Assembly (NCBI GenBank): GCA_964250805.1
Contig: CAXUHG010000033.1
Span: 1-44,713 of the forward strand
Reading direction: 5' to 3'
DNA length: 44,713 bases
DNA from: JBBQVS01 sp964250805
GTDB lineage: Bacteria > Chloroflexota > Ktedonobacteria > Ktedonobacterales > Ktedonobacteraceae
In this document: positions 42,258 through 44,713 of the stretch, one piece after another
How the letters are laid out: each line of letters starts with the position of its first letter
Position numbering within the stretch: the first letter of the stretch is position 1
Translations under genes and position numbers: made by a program
The notes under the pieces: generated by a model
The model's input: the letters and a program-made list of their open reading frames with translations, nothing else
The model's database searches: none
Told to the model about the DNA's origin: nothing

Positions 42258-42379
42258 GGTAGGGGTCTAATTCATTACACCCTGCTGGCGGCGCACCAAT
42301 TCGGAGGCTGTGTAAATGTTGTTCAACCCCCTTTGGCATTGTGTGTTGCTCACAGGGTGTAATGAATTAGACCCCTACC
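42258..42379 (+). repeat. A-type palindromic element, copy 3
   Basis: GTAGGGGTCTAATTCATTAC and complement enclose an interior with GCACCAATTC, GTTCAACCCCCTTTGG and GTGTTGCTCACAGGGTG. These align with copies 1 and 2 (inverted), so the interior and polarity are conserved. It separates the first STAS gene from the phosphatase gene. Confidence 0.85.
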
Positions 42380-42428
42380 ACACATCATCACAGGCAGAAT
42401 AGACATGAAGAAAGGCACGTAGAACGTT

Positions 42429-43691
42429 ATGATTGAGAACACCATTGCGAATACTGGCATTGTCGGGATTCGCACCGACACTGCTGAGGCACTACTCAAA
42501 GACGTTTCGGCCTCGATTCATATACAAGAGAAACAGCAACAAAATGTCTTGCGCTATACTAGCGACGATGCACAGGCGGCGTTGCGACAGGCTATGCATC
42601 AGCCGCTTGCATACGTCGCCCGTGCCTATGCCGACATGCTAGAGACCGTTGCGCAATACTGGCAGATGCAGGGGGCGGAGGCGTTCGTTATCTGGGACGA
42701 GGAGTTGCTGTTCTGCTGGCCCCCAGCGATGCGCAAGCAGGTACAAGCCCATGAGCGCGAGGATCGTATGCACTGGTCTCCCATTTTGCTTACAGAGCAG
42801 GTGGTGGGTCGCATCGGTATCGTTGGCTTAGACCTCTTGTACCATCCCGAACTGCTAGTTCGTATGGAGGCCGACGCTGCGATGATCGCGCAACTGGTGA
42901 CGCTGACCGCTGGTCTCGCTGAGACTTTGCACGAATTGGCTGCACACAAACAACTCAAGATGGAGATGGAGCTAGCTGCTAGTATCCAGATGCATCTGCT
43001 CTCGCAGAAACCGCCACAGGTCAAAGGGTTGGACCTCTTCGCTCGAAGTCTACCCGCTATGCAAATCGGCGGCGACTTCTACAGTTTCCATATGAGCGAG
43101 CAGCGCCCATTCATCTTCACCGTTGGCGATGTGAGCGGCAAAGGTCTCAAGGCAGCTCTGCTCATGTCGATGACGCGCGTCGTCCTCGATGGAGCCGCAC
43201 GCTTTATGCCAACCGTTCATCCCAAAGCACTGCTCAATCGTGTCAGCGAAGATTTGTACGACGACTTTACCGAACTCAGCATGTTCGCAACCATCTTCAC
43301 GGGCTGCTACGACCCTAAGAGCCGTCAACTCTCTTACGCCAATAATGGTCATTCGCCGGTGATTTACTGTCCCGTCGGTGGTCCCGCTCGCTTATTAGAG
43401 GCCGATGGACCCGCTGCGGGTGTATTGCCCTTCAATCTCAGCGAAAACTTCACAATGCTATTTGAGCCAGGAGATGTGTTGGTGGTTGCGACCGACGGCT
43501 TCAACGAGGCGTTCAACGAACAGGAAGAGATGTTTGGTTATGACCGCTTATTAAAGCTAATTGAGCACTTGGCCTCGTTTCCAGCCGAGCATATCGCCTC
43601 TGTATTATATGAACAGGTGCGACAATTCGCCGCTGGTGTCGAGCAGAACGACGATCAGACGCTGGTAATCTTGAAAGGAGTACATGCATGA
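42429..43691 (+). CDS. SpoIIE-type PP2C protein phosphatase
   Basis: The product is 420 residues. The first 180 or so residues resemble a degenerate GAF-type sensor (MLETVAQYWQMQGAEAFVIW, VVGRIGIVGLDLLYHPELLV). A helical stalk (LAETLHELAAHKQLKMEMEL) connects to a PP2C SpoIIE domain of about 210 residues with the metal-binding aspartates in MQIGGDFYSF, FTVGDVSGKGLKAALLMS, VVATDGFNEAF and EQNDDQTLVIL. It should remove phosphate from STAS antagonists encoded on either side. Its TGA overlaps the kinase ATG. The Shine-Dalgarno is weak (AAAGG, 13 nt away). Confidence 0.92.
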   Translation: MIENTIANTGIVGIRTDTAEALLKDVSASIHIQEKQQQNVLRYTSDDAQAALRQAMHQPLAYVARAYADMLETVAQYWQMQGAEAFVIWDEELLFCWPPAMRKQVQAHEREDRMHWSPILLTEQVVGRIGIVGLDLLYHPELLVRMEADAAMIAQLVTLTAGLAETLHELAAHKQLKMEMELAASIQMHLLSQKPPQVKGLDLFARSLPAMQIGGDFYSFHMSEQRPFIFTVGDVSGKGLKAALLMSMTRVVLDGAARFMPTVHPKALLNRVSEDLYDDFTELSMFATIFTGCYDPKSRQLSYANNGHSPVIYCPVGGPARLLEADGPAAGVLPFNLSENFTMLFEPGDVLVVATDGFNEAFNEQEEMFGYDRLLKLIEHLASFPAEHIASVLYEQVRQFAAGVEQNDDQTLVILKGVHA

Positions 43692-44152
43692 GCAATATGC
43701 ATAGTCTGGAAAGCAGATTTTGTCTGGACATTCCCGCAACGCTTAAATATCTGCACCTCGTGAGTTCCTGTCTCGACGGCATTCTCGCACAGGAAACCGA
43801 CCTGCCAGAGCCAGAGGTACTCTCGAACGATGTCCAACTCGCCGTTCAGGAAATCTGCACTAACATCGTGTCCCATGCCTACTGCCATGAGCAGAGCGAG
43901 ACACGCATCACAGTGGAAATTCTGATGCAAGAGCAACCAAAGCGGCTCACGGTAGACCTGTTCGATACAGGGAGAGTATTTGACGCGAACAAGGTGCAGG
44001 AACCCGATCTCGAAAATGGGCAGATTCACGGCTACGGCCTGTTCCTTGTGAAAAATCTGATGGATGATGTTACGTACTGTCGGCATGACGAAAGAAATTG
44101 CTGGCGTCTAGTGAAGAATTTGGAGAGGCAATATGTACCTAGTCACAACTGA
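43688..44152 (+). CDS. RsbW-type serine kinase / anti-sigma factor (HATPase)
   Basis: This 154-residue GHKL ATPase has the N box VQEICTNIVSHAY with Glu55 and Asn59, G1 box LFDTGRVFD and G2 box IHGYGLFLVKNLMDDV. Such kinases bind and block a sigma factor or other target, and phosphorylate STAS antagonists to stay active. The G1 Asp-Thr-Gly replaces the usual Asp-x-Gly-x-Gly. It overlaps the phosphatase by 4 bp (ATGA) and the following STAS gene by 20 bp. No sigma factor is in this cluster, so the target is elsewhere. Confidence 0.9.
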   Translation: MSNMHSLESRFCLDIPATLKYLHLVSSCLDGILAQETDLPEPEVLSNDVQLAVQEICTNIVSHAYCHEQSETRITVEILMQEQPKRLTVDLFDTGRVFDANKVQEPDLENGQIHGYGLFLVKNLMDDVTYCRHDERNCWRLVKNLERQYVPSHN

Positions 44153-44474
44153 GCGCAACACCGATAAGCCCTACAATATCATAACTCTGCAAGGGCGCAT
44201 TACTGCATTTCATGCGACGACGCTTCGTGAGCAGTTTACAGCCTTCATCGCCAAAGGCAATAAGCACTTTGTCCTCGATCTCTCACAGGTCGAGTTCCTC
44301 GACAGTGCTGGCCTCGCCGCCCTCGTCAACCTGCTCAAACAGGCCCAGCGCGAAGGCGGCGGTGCTACCATGATTCTACCCAAGGCCGAGGCCGCCCAGC
44401 GCATTCTCAAACTGACACGCTTCGATAGAGTCTTCCCCGTTGCCTCAACTGTTGAGGCTGCTCTACAAGCGTAA
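44133..44474 (+). CDS. STAS-domain anti-sigma factor antagonist (second)
   Basis: This 113-residue STAS domain has FVLDLSQVEFLDSAGLAALV with phosphorylatable Ser58. Compared with the other STAS protein in this cluster it has the canonical SAG after Asp. It overlaps the kinase gene by 20 bp, so the three are translationally coupled and probably act together. It is the last gene of the unit and is followed by a B-type element. Confidence 0.92.
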   Translation: MYLVTTERNTDKPYNIITLQGRITAFHATTLREQFTAFIAKGNKHFVLDLSQVEFLDSAGLAALVNLLKQAQREGGGATMILPKAEAAQRILKLTRFDRVFPVASTVEAALQA

Positions 44475-44538
44475 CATTCATTAGCACTTTGTGAATGCAC
44501 CAACAATGGTAGTACACAGTCAAGATACATGTGTCGGT

Positions 44539-44680
44539 TTTTCGTAGGGACCAGATTGATCGCGTCCGTTGCTCAATTTATTGAGCGAGATCGTGGCGAA
44601 CACGGTCTGTAAAACATCTCAGACATGATTTCGCGTGATAAATTCCGCCTCGGACGCTATCAATCTGGTCCCTACGAAAA
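44539..44680 (-). repeat. B-type palindromic element, copy 2 (inverted relative to copy 1)
   Basis: The 142-bp element has outer arms TTTTCGTAGGGACC...GGTCCCTACGAAAA. Nested GCTCAATTTATTGAGC lies at 44571-44586 and an imperfect GCGTGATAAATTCCGC at 44633-44648. Its reverse complement matches the ends of the element at 13702-13838 closely. The flanking T and A runs suit a terminator after the STAS gene. Confidence 0.85.
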
Positions 44681-44705
44681 TGGTCAGATCAAGCTTGACT
44701 GTGTA

Positions 44706-44713
44706 GTAGGGAC
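44706..44713. repeat. Possible beginning of another GTAGGG-ended element
   Basis: The window ends in GTAGGGAC, identical to the first 8 bases of B-type elements. It is only 26 bp after the previous element. The match is too short to be certain. Confidence 0.25.

Overview
The window (44,713 bp, moderate G+C, several TACAAT/TATAAT-type promoters) reads as a chromosomal segment of a bacterium of the Ktedonobacteria (Chloroflexota). The grounds are indirect: a large HTH + NB-ARC + WD40 protein, stand-alone MgtE_N/CBS and DUF512 proteins, abundant partner-switching and ECF regulators, and a very high density of palindromic intergenic elements. No tRNA, rRNA, CRISPR array, transposase or prophage was found. 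Three runs of ten N are assembly gaps, and each lies inside a long inverted repeat.

Layout. 0.1-7.3 kb: a membrane-anchored protein of unknown role; a convergent glycosidase-like TIM-barrel protein; a metallo-beta-lactamase-fold protein; CTP synthase (pyrG) followed at once by a soluble PRC/MgtE_N/CBS protein. 7.3-8.4 kb: an A+T-richer insert with a D12-class adenine methylase and a possibly frameshifted small gene. 8.7-13.7 kb: a secreted GDSL hydrolase, a GNAT enzyme coupled to an HTH-TPR regulator, and divergent small genes. 13.8-17.7 kb: the two halves of a heterodimeric ABC exporter. 17.9-22.5 kb: two APC amino-acid permeases flanking a GNAT acetyltransferase. 22.7-27.4 kb: a PDZ/Cys-cluster/DUF512 protein, BioY, a GmhA-like SIS protein, and an ECF sigma factor co-transcribed with a peroxiredoxin-like/cold-shock-domain fusion. 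27.6-32.8 kb: a secreted protein of unknown role and a 1236-residue STAND-type protein with fourteen WD40 repeats. 33.0-41.8 kb: an envelope-glycan region (GH5-like enzyme, Ig-like protein, giant GT-C-like membrane protein, divergent GT2 and GT4 glycosyltransferases). 41.9-44.5 kb: STAS, SpoIIE-type phosphatase, RsbW-type kinase and a second STAS, together a partner-switching module.

The most striking non-coding signal is a population of about fifteen long inverted repeats (62-152 bp) at gene boundaries. At least nine share 5'-GTAGGG...CCCTAC-3' ends. Three (A type) keep a conserved interior and occur in both orientations. Two (B type) keep both ends, each with a nested mini-hairpin, around an unrelated centre and are inverted relative to each other. 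This looks like families of non-autonomous, structured repeats, possibly also acting as bidirectional terminators. The other main candidates for novelty are the peroxiredoxin/cold-shock fusion next to an ECF sigma factor, the orphan methylase with its broken neighbour, and the HTH-TPR/GNAT/small-protein locus.
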